NCBI GenBank assembly: GCA_015061035.1 | Contig: SUXK01000003.1 | Span: 156,700 to 220,699 of the forward strand | Reading direction: 5' to 3' | Origin: Bacteroidales bacterium | GTDB taxonomy: Bacteria > Bacteroidota > Bacteroidia > Bacteroidales > G3-4614 | DNA length: 64,000 bases | Shown: positions 45,332-54,151 of the stretch, one piece after another | Position numbering within the stretch: the first letter of the stretch is position 1 | Layout: the number at the start of each line of letters is the position of its first letter | Notes under the pieces: model-generated | Seen by the model: only the letters and a program-made list of their open reading frames with translations | The model's database searches: none | Told to the model about the DNA's origin: nothing | Made by a program: the position numbers and the translations under genes

Positions 45332-45403
45332 CAAGACTAATAGCGGAAATACAATTATAAAAGAGATAACGGGTTGCCAAAAGCAGCCCGTTATTTTGTT
45401 ATA
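45332..45403. repeat. 72-bp direct repeat, right copy
   Basis: This copy differs from 41142-41213 at only two positions. It contains the last four codons' worth of the efflux channel gene, detached from any gene body, and an intact copy of its terminator hairpin. The two copies are exactly 4190 bp apart and enclose the structured RNA and two lipoprotein genes. Confidence 0.92.
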
Positions 45404-45420
45404 TTGAATAAATATCCAAA

Positions 45421-45649
45421 ATACTCACGTTCGCAGTAAAATATTAAAACAAGTTTTATATTTTGCTCACTTAATCGTATATTTAAATAAATCTTTGAAT
45501 ATACTCACGTTCGCGGTAAAATATTAAAACAAGTTTTATATTTTGCTCACTTAATCGTATATTTAGAATAAAATTCTGAATATACTTGCGTTCGCTTAGA
45601 AATATTCAAGTAAACTTGATATTATTTCGCTCACTTAATCGTATATTTG
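45421..45649 (+). promoter_or_regulatory. Three tandem palindromic promoter units upstream of ybeY (copy 2 of the element)
   Basis: Units begin at 45421, 45501 and 45582, a period of 80-81 bp, each starting ATACTCACGTTCGC or ATACTTGCGTTCGC and ending GCTCACTTAATCGTATATTT. The central palindromes differ: AAAACAAGTTTT in the first two and TTCAAGTAAACTTGA in the third. Only the third unit ends in a full -7 box, TATATTTG (45642-45649), 48 bp before the ybeY ATG; the other two end in TATATTTA. The third unit is closely similar to the element at 13737-13809 read on the opposite strand. Confidence 0.75.
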
Positions 45650-45697
45650 CGGAGAAGAACTACCATCACTATGTAGTCTTAAAAAGGGAACAAAATA

Positions 45698-46117
45698 ATG
45701 GCAATAAACTACTATAACGAGGGAATAGAGATGCCCTCAATAAACAAAACACAAATAACAAAATGGGTAAAAGAGGTAGCCGCAACATACCAAAAACGCT
45801 GTGGCGAAATATCATATATCTTTTGCGATGATGAAAAAATACTTGAGGTAAACAGACAATACCTTCAGCACGACTACTATACCGATATAATAACCTTTGA
45901 CTATTCATCACCCACCACCATCTCGGGCGACCTCTTCATAAGCCTCGACACCGTTCGCACCAATGCCCAACAATTTGGCGAAGAGTATGAACGAGAACTG
46001 CACCGAGTAATAATACATGGCATCCTTCACCTATGTGGCATAAACGACAAAGGCGAAGGCGAACGCGAGATAATGGAAGCAGCCGAAAACAAAGCCCTCT
46101 CCCTAATCTTTGAGTAA
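45698..46117 (+). CDS. ybeY: Endoribonuclease YbeY (16S rRNA maturation)
   Basis: The 139-residue metalloprotein has the family motif HRVIIHGILHLCGIND (~108-123; the His-x3-His-x5 zinc site) and FIFCDDEKILEVNRQYLQHDYYTDIITFDY (~45-75). It acts in 16S rRNA 3'-end maturation and ribosome quality control. The last conserved histidine of the typical HLxGYDH motif is replaced (GINDKGEGE), which is common enough in this phylum to keep the assignment. It has its own upstream promoter array and no partner gene on the same strand. Confidence 0.92.
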   Translation: MAINYYNEGIEMPSINKTQITKWVKEVAATYQKRCGEISYIFCDDEKILEVNRQYLQHDYYTDIITFDYSSPTTISGDLFISLDTVRTNAQQFGEEYERELHRVIIHGILHLCGINDKGEGEREIMEAAENKALSLIFE

Positions 46118-46126
46118 TACTTCGTA

Positions 46127-46205
46127 GGAAAACGCACCTTTTTAGGGGCTGAAATTTACGGAAAACGCACCTTTTTGATATGCTTTTTTATAGGAAAACG
46201 CACCT
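46127..46205. repeat. Three 14-bp direct repeats with exact 33-bp period
   Basis: GGAAAACGCACCTT occurs at 46127-46140 and 46160-46173, and as GGAAAACGCACCT at 46193-46205, between the convergent ends of ybeY and the flippase gene. The bases between copies are AT-rich and differ (TTTAGGGGCTGAAATTTAC and TTTGATATGCTTTTTTATA). Confidence 0.85.
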
Positions 46206-46217
46206 AAATTTCCCCTC

Positions 46218-47690
46218 CTACCTCCTCCTCGCTTTAAGCATAGGCATAGCAACTGCAACTAAATATATCATAAGCAGGGCGGTGCGAAGAGCATATTTAA
46301 CTATTGTATTTTCGATAGGGGTGTACATTCCCGTCACATAAAGTATGGCAGCAAGGAGAGTGTATGCACCTATCTCTTTTAGTGGGTATTTTATTGGGTA
46401 GTAGTGTTGCCCAATAATGTATGATGCAACCATCATAGCAAAGTAGCAGGCAAACGATGCCCATGCACAGGCTACATAACCATATTGGGGAACAAATAGA
46501 ATGTTTACTGTTGCAAGTATTACAAAACCAAATATTGACAGGTATGCACCCCATTGAGTGCGGTCGGTCAGTTTATACCACAATGACAGGTTAAAGATTA
46601 CGCCAAAGAACACCTCTGCTGCCATTATCACAGGCACAATATGTATGCCTTTGAAGTAGGCTGGGGGCATTAAAAACGATACTATATCAATGTAATACAT
46701 CACGCCCAAGAATATGAGTAACGATGTTATGATAAAGTATTTCATCGTTAGGGCGTATGTAGTTTTAGCATCGCCTTGCTCGTTCTTGTTTTTTGCAAAA
46801 ATGAATGGCTCGTAAGCAAAGCGGAATGCTTGTGTGAACATAACCATTACTATGGCAATTTTAAATACTGCTCCGTATATTCCTAACTCCTCCATATATG
46901 CGGGGCGATTGGCTGCAAGGATAGGGTAGAACATCTTGTCAAAGGTCTGATTCATTATCCCTGCTATCCCCAGTACAAGTATTGGCAAGGAGTAGCGGAG
47001 CATAGTACGCCATAGTTTCTTGTCAAAGGTGTATTTAAATCCTCTGAGTTGAGGTAGTAGCATCAGCAGTGTTGCGACTGAACTTATAAGGTTTGATACA
47101 AATATGTAATAAACCAACTTGTCGTAACTGAAAAACCACGATACCGCTTCGGGGTTACGCTCATATATGTATGGGCATAGCAAAAAGAAGAATAGGTTCA
47201 GAGCAATGTTAAGTGCTATGTTTATTAGTTTTAGCGAAGCAAATCTAATTGCTCTCTTTTGGTATCGCAGATAGGCAAATGGTATAGATATAAAGGCATC
47301 AATTGCTATTATTATAGCCAACATCATCACGCACTCCTGCCCATTGGGATAGCCCATTATGGTTGATATGGGGTTAAGGAAGAGTGCAACTATTGCAATA
47401 AACAGAGCCGATGTTGTGGCAATGGATATTAGCGTTGTGCTATATACCCTCATAGGATTGTTGTTCTCCTTGTCATTGGCAAAGCGGAAGAAGCCTGTCT
47501 CCATTCCGTAGGTAAGCATTATCAGTAACAGTGCCATATAGGCGTATAGGTTTGTTACTATTCCGTAGTCCGAAGTGGAGCGTAATACGTTTATATACAG
47601 AAACACAAAGCACCAATTCAGGAATTTACCTAATATGCTGCTTAGTCCGTATATTGCGGTATCTTTTGCCAATGATTTTAATCCTGCCAT
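46218..47690 (-). CDS. Oligosaccharide flippase (Wzx/MATE-like)
   Basis: I start the gene at the internal methionine of MAGLKSLAKDTAIYGLSSILGKF, giving 490 residues. A longer frame to 47753 would intrude into ruvB, and its extra residues are not flippase-like. About 12-14 membrane spans are visible; the N-terminal motif (KDTAIYGLSSILGKFLNW) and the later FRFAYEPFIFAKNKNE loop are typical of Wzx/polysaccharide transport proteins. It probably moves lipid-linked glycans across the inner membrane, in keeping with the GT9/LPS kinase genes upstream. The start codon is 1 bp after the ruvB stop. Confidence 0.88.
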   Translation of the reverse strand: MAGLKSLAKDTAIYGLSSILGKFLNWCFVFLYINVLRSTSDYGIVTNLYAYMALLLIMLTYGMETGFFRFANDKENNNPMRVYSTTLISIATTSALFIAIVALFLNPISTIMGYPNGQECVMMLAIIIAIDAFISIPFAYLRYQKRAIRFASLKLINIALNIALNLFFFLLCPYIYERNPEAVSWFFSYDKLVYYIFVSNLISSVATLLMLLPQLRGFKYTFDKKLWRTMLRYSLPILVLGIAGIMNQTFDKMFYPILAANRPAYMEELGIYGAVFKIAIVMVMFTQAFRFAYEPFIFAKNKNEQGDAKTTYALTMKYFIITSLLIFLGVMYYIDIVSFLMPPAYFKGIHIVPVIMAAEVFFGVIFNLSLWYKLTDRTQWGAYLSIFGFVILATVNILFVPQYGYVACAWASFACYFAMMVASYIIGQHYYPIKYPLKEIGAYTLLAAILYVTGMYTPIENTIVKYALRTALLMIYLVAVAMPMLKARRR

Positions 47691-47691
47691 C

Positions 47692-48714
47692 TTATAAATC
47701 AAATAGAGTGCCTTGAGGAGTTGCTGGTGTGCGTCCCAAGTGTTTGTATGCAAGTTCAGTTACCTCTCTTCCGCGAGGTGTGCGTTTTATAAATCCCTCT
47801 TTGATAAGGAATGGCTCATATACCTCTTCAAGAGTTCCTGAGTCCTCGCCCAACGCAGTTGCTATGGTATTTACACCCACAGGGCCACCCTTAAATTTAT
47901 CAATTATTATAGATAGTATCTTGTTGTCTATCTCATCTAATCCAAATTTATCAATGTTTAGAGCCTCTAACGAGAAACGTGCAATGTCGAGAGTAATCTT
48001 GCCACTACCCTTTATCTGAGCAAAGTCCCTGACTCGGCGAAGCAGAGCGTTGGCAATACGTGGAGTACCACGGCTTCGTAACGAAATCTCTGTTGCAGCC
48101 TCTTCGGTACAAGGCACTTTTAGTATGGTTGCCGAACGTTTAATAATGTTGGCAAGAGTCTTGTGGTCGTAATACTCCAAGTGGCTGTTAATACCAAATC
48201 TGGCTCTTAGGGGGCTTGTGAGTAGTCCGCTTCGGGTTGTAGCACCCACAAGCGTAAAGGGGTTTAACGATAGTTGTATTGAGCGGGCACTTGGACCTTT
48301 ATCTATCATTATATCTATCCTGAAATCCTCCATTGCCGAGTATAGATACTCCTCCACTATGGGGCTTAGGCGATGTATCTCATCAATGAACAACACATCG
48401 TTTGGTTCAAGCGAAGTGAGTAATCCTGCAAGGTCGCCGGGTTTGTCTAATACAGGACCCGAAGTTACCTTAAATCCCACTCCAAGTTCGTTTGCCACAA
48501 TGTTGGCAAGTGTAGTTTTACCAAGTCCTGGAGGGCCGTGCAATAGCAAGTGGTCAAGCGACTCACCGCGTAGTTTTGCTGCCGCTACGAATACCTTTAA
48601 GTTCTCAATGATTTTCTCCTGTCCGCTAAAATCATCAAAGTTCAAAGGTCGCAACACTTTGTCGGTATCGCGTTCATCGTAACTGTTTATGTTTCTTATA
48701 TCAAAATCTTCCAT
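47692..48714 (-). CDS. ruvB: Holliday junction branch-migration ATPase RuvB
   Basis: The 340-residue AAA+ motor works with RuvA on Holliday junctions. It begins with [22 protein letters not shown], then Walker [16 protein letters not shown] (~60), Walker [23 protein letters not shown] (~109-130), sensor 1 [18 protein letters not shown] (~156-173) and the C-terminal winged helix ([17 protein letters not shown]). ruvA and ruvC are not adjacent. It is 14 bp after the LPS kinase gene, inside an envelope-glycan gene run. Confidence 0.97.
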   Translation of the reverse strand: MEDFDIRNINSYDERDTDKVLRPLNFDDFSGQEKIIENLKVFVAAAKLRGESLDHLLLHGPPGLGKTTLANIVANELGVGFKVTSGPVLDKPGDLAGLLTSLEPNDVLFIDEIHRLSPIVEEYLYSAMEDFRIDIMIDKGPSARSIQLSLNPFTLVGATTRSGLLTSPLRARFGINSHLEYYDHKTLANIIKRSATILKVPCTEEAATEISLRSRGTPRIANALLRRVRDFAQIKGSGKITLDIARFSLEALNIDKFGLDEIDNKILSIIIDKFKGGPVGVNTIATALGEDSGTLEEVYEPFLIKEGFIKRTPRGREVTELAYKHLGRTPATPQGTLFDL

Positions 48715-48728
48715 CTTTTGAGGTATGG

Positions 48729-49490
48729 TTATTTTTTACGTCTTTCATTACGACGTCGTTTATATTCGTTTCTCTTATCAGTTTTTTCCCAAAACAGGTT
48801 GCTATACTCTATTGCTTCTTTAATAGCCTCTTCTTCATTCCAATCACAAAGGCGAGCATACTCTCCAACAAGTATTGCAAGCGACTCTTTACATCGGAAC
48901 ATTCTCCTGAAGTTGTATAGTCGTTCTTTGCGAGTTAGTTCTTTACCGAACCTCATCCTGTTGAGGTCAAGAAGTGAAAACCTTGCCACTCCATCCTCTC
49001 CCTTCTCATATATAATGTTTCCGGGAGAGTAGTCAATGTGGAGAATTTTTTTGTCATGCACCATTTTTGTAAATGCAGCAAACTGTTTTAGAACATCTTC
49101 TCCACCATTTACCCTATCAACAAACTCACGCATTATATTTTTTGTAGGGTTATTTATGCACCCAAAATAACCTTGATGAAATAGCCCATATTTTTTAATT
49201 GTTATGTAAAACAGAGGCTTTGGAGTTGGTATCCCCAGCGATAATAGTTTTTCGGCATTCTCGTATGCTCTGCGAGCCTTACATTTTCTAAAGAACTGGT
49301 AAGCAATTTTGTTTATAAAAATGGGAATTGCATATTTCTTTACCACCACCTCTTCACCATTTGGCAGTTGCATCTTTTTTAGAGTATTACGTGCCTGATA
49401 AACTATCTCTCCAATATTATCAAAGGTCTGAGGAAGTTTTTCAACCCACTCTTTTATGTTGCTGTATTGATTGTTTATGATAATCTTCAT
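48729..49490 (-). CDS. Lipopolysaccharide kinase-family protein (InaA/WaaP-like)
   Basis: The 253-residue protein has the features of the small Kdo/WaaP kinase family: a glycine-poor N-lobe with EEVVVKKY (~45-52, ATP-binding lysine), the catalytic loop [13 protein letters not shown] (~147-159; Asp and Asn) and the metal motif [12 protein letters not shown] (~171-182). The last 20 residues are very basic ([15 protein letters not shown]). It probably phosphorylates a sugar of the LPS core. It sits between a GT9 glycosyltransferase and ruvB. Confidence 0.85.
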   Translation of the reverse strand: MKIIINNQYSNIKEWVEKLPQTFDNIGEIVYQARNTLKKMQLPNGEEVVVKKYAIPIFINKIAYQFFRKCKARRAYENAEKLLSLGIPTPKPLFYITIKKYGLFHQGYFGCINNPTKNIMREFVDRVNGGEDVLKQFAAFTKMVHDKKILHIDYSPGNIIYEKGEDGVARFSLLDLNRMRFGKELTRKERLYNFRRMFRCKESLAILVGEYARLCDWNEEEAIKEAIEYSNLFWEKTDKRNEYKRRRNERRKK

Positions 49491-49495
49491 CTGCT

Positions 49496-50536
49496 CTATT
49501 CCCCCTCTGAAATCTCTTTTATTTTCTCAATAACCTTTTCGGTGGCTATATCCATACATCTATAATCACCATACTTGCAAGGTCTGTTTCCAAAAACCGA
49601 ACATGGACGGCACTCAAGGTCGTTACGTTCAATAACACTCTCTTTGGTCAGTCCCCAACCCAAGAACCCTGTATATCGGTGAGTTGCTCCCCAAATAGAT
49701 ATAACAGGAGTTCCCACAAGACGTGCAATGTGCATATTGGCAGAGTCCATTGAAACAACAGCAGATAGATGCTTCATAAGAGCCATTTCGTTTCTGAACC
49801 CCAATTTATGGTTACATAACGAAATTATACACCCCTCTTTATCTTGCCAACTGTCAAGCAATTTACCATCCGAGGGAGAGCCAAAAATAAATATCTTATA
49901 CTGTTTGGTTTGAGCAAGCCTCTCCACAACCTCTCTCATTCTCTCCAATGGGTAGTTCTTCCCTTTGTGAAGAGAGATAGGAGCAACACCAATCCATTTT
50001 GTTTTATCAGTAGTATTGCGTTGTAACCATTCGGGTATAGGAGTTGAAACATTGAGCGGTTTAAAATCTTGCGATGCCTCTAATCCTAATTTCCTAAAAA
50101 CATCAGCATAGCGTTCAAACGAAGTTTTAAGTTGTTTCAATGAGTCTCTCTTCTCAGAAGTTATATTACGTTTTTCATTACGTCCTTTGTTGATAGTTGC
50201 AACCTTCACACCGCTTATCTTAAAGAGTAACGATAAAATCTTTGAGCGTAGCACATCATGCAGGTCAGCAACAGCATCAAATCGTTCTCTCTTTAACTCT
50301 CCAAATAGTTTAAATATGCCCTTTAAGCCCTTATAATCATTTTTAGTATCAACACTCTTTACAATAAGGTTTTCAGGCGTGTCAACGTATAGTTGGGCAG
50401 CCACTGGTGAGGTTAAAAGAGTAAACTCCTTTTGCGGATATTCCCGACAAATAGGATATAGCACAGGAATAACCATAGCCACATCACCTAACGCCGATAG
50501 TCTTATTACAAGAATTTTATCGCAAGTTTTGCTCAT
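49496..50536 (-). CDS. Glycosyltransferase family 9 (heptosyltransferase-like)
   Basis: The 346-residue protein matches ADP-heptose:LPS transferases. The N-terminal Rossmann domain starts KILVIRLSALGDVAMVIPVLYPICREYP (~8-35), and the C-terminal nucleotide-sugar site includes VSMDSANMHIARLVGTPVISIWGATH (~257-282). It ends with a small cysteine-containing motif (CRPCSVFGNRPCKYGDYRCM) typical of Bacteroidetes GT9. It acts in LPS core assembly with the next gene, an LPS kinase, 5 bp away. Confidence 0.92.
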   Translation of the reverse strand: MSKTCDKILVIRLSALGDVAMVIPVLYPICREYPQKEFTLLTSPVAAQLYVDTPENLIVKSVDTKNDYKGLKGIFKLFGELKRERFDAVADLHDVLRSKILSLLFKISGVKVATINKGRNEKRNITSEKRDSLKQLKTSFERYADVFRKLGLEASQDFKPLNVSTPIPEWLQRNTTDKTKWIGVAPISLHKGKNYPLERMREVVERLAQTKQYKIFIFGSPSDGKLLDSWQDKEGCIISLCNHKLGFRNEMALMKHLSAVVSMDSANMHIARLVGTPVISIWGATHRYTGFLGWGLTKESVIERNDLECRPCSVFGNRPCKYGDYRCMDIATEKVIEKIKEISEGE

Positions 50537-50544
50537 ATCCCTTT

Positions 50545-51150
50545 CTACTTTTTACCGTAGAGGATTGGGTTTGTATCAGGGTCGTTGTACATCTTCATCT
50601 GGCGATATACCTTCATATATTTGCGTCCAGCCTCTATATCGTTTAGCAGAGTCTCTATTGCAGTTGACAGGTCGATACGTTGTTCCAACAAAATATCCAA
50701 TTTTGCTTGACACTTTTGAATATGCTCTTCTGTTGCATCGGTACGTTCAACCTCTTGTTGCATGTGATATATTTTTAGTGCCAAAATTGACAAACGGTCA
50801 ATAGCCCATGCAGGACTTTCGGTGTTTATAGTAGCATTTTGAGCAACCTTAACATCTTTATACTTATCTCTGAAATAACTATCAATCATCTCAACCAAAT
50901 CGGTGCGGTCTTGATTTGATTTATCAATTCTTCTTTTAATATATAGTGCTGTTATAGGTTCTATTTCAGGATTGCGAATAATATCTTCTAAGTGCCATTG
51001 CACAGCATCAATCCAACATTTCTTATACAATGAATATTCAATAGTTGAAGTTTCGTATGGGTTTTGCATGCAAGCATCAACATCATCATGTTTGTGATAA
51101 TCCAAACAAACATTCCAAAATATTCGGTTGCTCTTTTCAGTAAAAGTCAT
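50545..51150 (-). CDS. DUF4254 protein
   Basis: The 201-residue helical protein matches DUF4254: SNRIFWNVCLDYHKHDDVD (~7-25), YSLYKKCWIDAVQWHLEDIIRNPEI (~38-62), SPAWAIDRLSILALKIYHMQQE (~108-129) and a final stretch of alpha-helix. No function is established, but the family regularly lies just upstream of GT9 glycosyltransferases in Bacteroidota, as here (8 bp gap). It is the first gene of the DUF4254-GT9-kinase-ruvB-flippase run. Confidence 0.88.
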   Translation of the reverse strand: MTFTEKSNRIFWNVCLDYHKHDDVDACMQNPYETSTIEYSLYKKCWIDAVQWHLEDIIRNPEIEPITALYIKRRIDKSNQDRTDLVEMIDSYFRDKYKDVKVAQNATINTESPAWAIDRLSILALKIYHMQQEVERTDATEEHIQKCQAKLDILLEQRIDLSTAIETLLNDIEAGRKYMKVYRQMKMYNDPDTNPILYGKK

Positions 51151-51316
51151 AACTATTGGTAAAATTATCTATTATATTTTGCAAAGTAAGCAAATGTTTT
51201 ACAAAGTTGCAATTTTAAATAGGTTATTCGCATAATTATCTAACTCTTTTTCCCTTTTATAAGAGTATTATTTTACAAATTTACTTAACTATAAATGGTG
51301 TTATATAATTATTGAT

Positions 51317-51324
51317 TACTTTTG
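51317..51324 (+). promoter_or_regulatory. -7 promoter box (TACTTTTG) of pdxB
   Basis: An exact TAnnTTTG match lies 27 bp before the pdxB ATG at 51352. Because the earlier in-frame ATG at 51322 lies inside this box, it supports the later start. Confidence 0.6.
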
Positions 51325-51351
51325 CTAACGAATAGAAAACATAAAAAAGAG

Positions 51352-52452
51352 ATGAAAATAGTAGTTGATGGCCATATCCCCTATTTGCGTGGAGTACTTG
51401 ATGCGTATGCCAATGTAGAGTATGTACCTGCTGAGAATATAGATAACAGAGCAATTAAGGAAGCAGAAGTTTTGATAATCCGCACCCCTACAAAATGTAC
51501 CCCTGCTTTACTGAGTGGTAGCAAATGTAAATTTATTATGACCGCAAGTATAGGTATCGACCACATAGATACCAATTACTGTCTGCAGCATGGCATAATG
51601 TGGCGTAACTCACCAGGATGTAATGCCTATTCAGTTGCTCAATACGTATTGGCATCGTTACTTCTCTATTGCGATAAAAAAAATCTTACCCCCACTGAAT
51701 TAACCGTTGGCGTGGTAGGAGTAGGAAATGTAGGTAAAGCAGTTTGCGATTACCTCTCAAAAGTTGGCTTCAAACTCATGCTAAATGATCCTCCACGAGC
51801 AGAAAGAGAGGGTAGCGAAGGATTTGTCACACTACACGAGATAGCAGAGCAATGCGATGTAATAACAATGCATACCCCATTAATAAAAGAGGGAGAACAT
51901 CCTACCAGACATTTGGCAGACAGCAACTTCTTTAATTCACTTGCCCGAAAACCACTTTTTATCAACAGTGCAAGAGGAGGAGTTGTAGATGATAAAGCAC
52001 TATATCAAGCAAAACAAGACGGGAAAATCTCAGACTTTGTAGTTGATACATGGGAGAATGAACCCAATGGAATATATACCCCATTAATAGATGAAGCATT
52101 TATTGCCACTTCGCACATAGCAGGATATTCAGATGATGGCAAATTTAATGGTTCTCGCACTTCAGTTGAAGAGGTTGCAAAGTATTTAGGAGTTGACATA
52201 GAGTTTACCCCTAATAGAGCAACCCCAAAAAACGATATAATAGATTTAAGCAAATCAAAAAATGTAATACTCGATGCTGTTCTTGCAACCTATAATCCAC
52301 TTGAGGATTTTGAGCGTTTAAAACAAAACCCCGCAAATTTTGAGAAACTAAGAGTAGAATATCCCTTCCGCCGCGAGTTTGGAGCATATAGAGTAACAGG
52401 TGCAGAGGAACACTATTTACCTATACTTAAAAGTTTAGGATTCAATGAATAA
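51352..52452 (+). CDS. pdxB: Erythronate-4-phosphate dehydrogenase
   Basis: Starting at 51352 the protein is 366 residues, beginning MKIVVDGHIPYLRGVLDAY. An upstream in-frame ATG would sit in the promoter. It is a D-2-hydroxyacid dehydrogenase of the PdxB type for pyridoxal-5-phosphate synthesis. Visible are the NAD site GVVGVGNVGKAVCDYL (~118-133), the conserved NSARGGVVDD (~201, arginine), the glutamate in DTWENEPNG (~230) and the histidine in SHIAGYSDDGK (~252). The PdxB-specific dimerisation tail (~285-366) is present. It is a single-gene unit with its own promoter and terminator. Confidence 0.93.
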   Translation: MKIVVDGHIPYLRGVLDAYANVEYVPAENIDNRAIKEAEVLIIRTPTKCTPALLSGSKCKFIMTASIGIDHIDTNYCLQHGIMWRNSPGCNAYSVAQYVLASLLLYCDKKNLTPTELTVGVVGVGNVGKAVCDYLSKVGFKLMLNDPPRAEREGSEGFVTLHEIAEQCDVITMHTPLIKEGEHPTRHLADSNFFNSLARKPLFINSARGGVVDDKALYQAKQDGKISDFVVDTWENEPNGIYTPLIDEAFIATSHIAGYSDDGKFNGSRTSVEEVAKYLGVDIEFTPNRATPKNDIIDLSKSKNVILDAVLATYNPLEDFERLKQNPANFEKLRVEYPFRREFGAYRVTGAEEHYLPILKSLGFNE

Positions 52453-52496
52453 AACTATAAATTAACATTCATTAACTATATAATTAAAACCCTTAT

Positions 52497-52533
52497 AAAT
52501 TGCACGTTAGATATTTAAATGTGCAATTTTTTT
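52497..52533 (+). terminator. Terminator after pdxB
   Basis: A 9-bp stem (AAATTGCAC/GTGCAATTT) followed by a long T run, 45 bp past the stop codon. Confidence 0.88.
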
Positions 52534-52576
52534 AATTTTAATGCCCAAATATTTTTTTAGGAACTATAAAAAGAGT

Positions 52577-52584
52577 TATCTTTG
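52577..52584 (+). promoter_or_regulatory. -7 promoter box (TATCTTTG) of the acpP-fabF unit
   Basis: An exact TAnnTTTG match 44 bp before the acpP start. Confidence 0.65.
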
Positions 52585-52628
52585 CACCCGATTAGATATT
52601 TTATTTTATTAACTTAAATCTTAAAATT

Positions 52629-52865
52629 ATGTCTGAGATTTCTGAAAAAGTAAAAGCAATTATTGTAGACAAACTTAGTGTTGATGAGTCAGAGGTAACT
52701 CCAGAGGCAAGCTTCACAAACGACCTTGGTGCTGATTCTCTTGATACAGTAGAGTTGATCATGGAGTTCGAGAAAGTATTTGATATTACTATTCCCGAGG
52801 ATCAATCAGAGTCAATCTCAACTGTAGGTGACGCAATCAAATTTATCGAGTCTAAACTACAGTAA
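52629..52865 (+). CDS. acpP: Acyl carrier protein
   Basis: The 78-residue acidic protein has the phosphopantetheine attachment motif [16 protein letters not shown] with Ser ~37. It carries growing acyl chains in fatty-acid synthesis. It is followed 21 bp later by fabF, the standard pairing in Bacteroidota. Confidence 0.98.
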   Translation: MSEISEKVKAIIVDKLSVDESEVTPEASFTNDLGADSLDTVELIMEFEKVFDITIPEDQSESISTVGDAIKFIESKLQ

Positions 52866-52886
52866 TCAGATTACTTTTATAATCTT

Positions 52887-54149
52887 ATGGAATTAAAAAG
52901 AATTGTAGTAACAGGTTTGGGAGCGGTTACTCCGTTAGGGAACGATGTAGAAACTACATGGAATGCTCTTATTAACGGAGTAAGCGGTGCTGGACCTATT
53001 ACTCTTTTCGATGCCTCATTATTTAAGACACAATTTGCATGCGAAGTTAAAAACTTCGATCCAACACAATATATCGAGCGCCGTGATGCTCGAAGACTTG
53101 ACCGTTATACTCATTTGGCAATAGCGTCGGCAGTACAAGCGGTAGAGGATGCAAACCTCGATATGGAGAAGGTGAATAAGGATCGTGTAGGAGTTGTCTA
53201 TTCAGCAGGTATCGGAGGTTTGAAATCATTTGAGGATGAGGTAGGAGAATATTTCCTTCATCCTGAAAAAGGTCCAAGATTTAGCCCTTTCTTCATCCCT
53301 AAAATTATTCCTGATATAGCAGCAGGACATATATCAATGCGTTATGGCTTCAGAGGTCCTAACTACGCAACAGTATCAGCATGTGCTTCATCAACAAATG
53401 CACTTATTGACGCATTCAACCTAATACGTTTAGGGAAAGCAGATATAATTGTATCAGGAGGAGCAGAAGCAGGTGTTAACATAACAGGAATCGGCGGATT
53501 TAATGCAATGCACGCATTATCAACCCGTAACGATTCACCCCAAACAGCAAGTCGACCATTAAGTGCAAGTAGAGATGGATTTGTTCTTGGCGAGGGAGCA
53601 GCATGTTTAGTATTAGAAGAGATGGAACATGCGTTAGCACGTGGAGCAAAGATATATGCTGAGGTTATCGGAGGAGGTCTTTCGGCAGATGCTCATCACT
53701 TAACAGCATCTCACCCCGAAGGTTTAGGAGCAAAATTAGTAATCAAAAATGCTCTTGCCGATGCAGAGATTACCCCTGAAGATGTAGATTATATCAACAT
53801 TCACGGAACATCAACACCTGTAGGAGACATATCGGAGGTGAAGGCCATAAAAGAGGTTTTTGGAGAACATGCCAAGAAATTAAACATCAGTTCAACAAAA
53901 TCTATGACTGGACACCTTTTAGGAGCAGCAGGAGCAATGGAGGCACTTGTTTGTGTTAAAACAGTACAAGAGGATATAGTTCCTCCAACAATCAATCACG
54001 AAGAGGGTGATGAAGATCCTGAAATAGATTATTCTCTTAACTATACATTTAACAAAGCCCAAAAGAGAGTTGTAAATGTAGCGTTATCAAATACCTTTGG
54101 TTTTGGAGGTCACAATGCAAGTTTAATAGTTAAAAAATTTGTAAAATAA
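52887..54149 (+). CDS. fabF: Beta-ketoacyl-ACP synthase II
   Basis: The 420-residue condensing enzyme extends acyl chains on ACP. The Cys-His-His triad is in place: [15 protein letters not shown] (~165, Cys), [11 protein letters not shown] (~306, His) and [20 protein letters not shown] (~335-354, His). [12 protein letters not shown] closes the site near the C-terminus. It lies between acpP and the RNase III part of the fused frame, in the common Bacteroidota order. Confidence 0.97.
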   Translation: MELKRIVVTGLGAVTPLGNDVETTWNALINGVSGAGPITLFDASLFKTQFACEVKNFDPTQYIERRDARRLDRYTHLAIASAVQAVEDANLDMEKVNKDRVGVVYSAGIGGLKSFEDEVGEYFLHPEKGPRFSPFFIPKIIPDIAAGHISMRYGFRGPNYATVSACASSTNALIDAFNLIRLGKADIIVSGGAEAGVNITGIGGFNAMHALSTRNDSPQTASRPLSASRDGFVLGEGAACLVLEEMEHALARGAKIYAEVIGGGLSADAHHLTASHPEGLGAKLVIKNALADAEITPEDVDYINIHGTSTPVGDISEVKAIKEVFGEHAKKLNISSTKSMTGHLLGAAGAMEALVCVKTVQEDIVPPTINHEEGDEDPEIDYSLNYTFNKAQKRVVNVALSNTFGFGGHNASLIVKKFVK

Positions 54150-54151
54150 CG

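Noticed and set aside
45421-45649. A CRISPR array or tRNA cluster before ybeY
   Set aside because: The ~80-bp units are nearly identical throughout rather than repeat-plus-unique-spacer, and they do not fold as tRNAs.
46127-46205. A CRISPR array
   Set aside because: Repeats are only 14 bp, there are just three, spacers are ~19 bp and AT-rich, and no cas gene is near.
47691-47753. The longer N-terminus of the flippase frame
   Set aside because: It would overlap the end of ruvB by 62 bp, and the extra 21 residues precede a typical flippase start at MAGLK.
48218-48682. A 154-codon plus-strand open frame opposite ruvB
   Set aside because: It lies antisense to the conserved AAA+ motifs of ruvB, with no promoter or family similarity.
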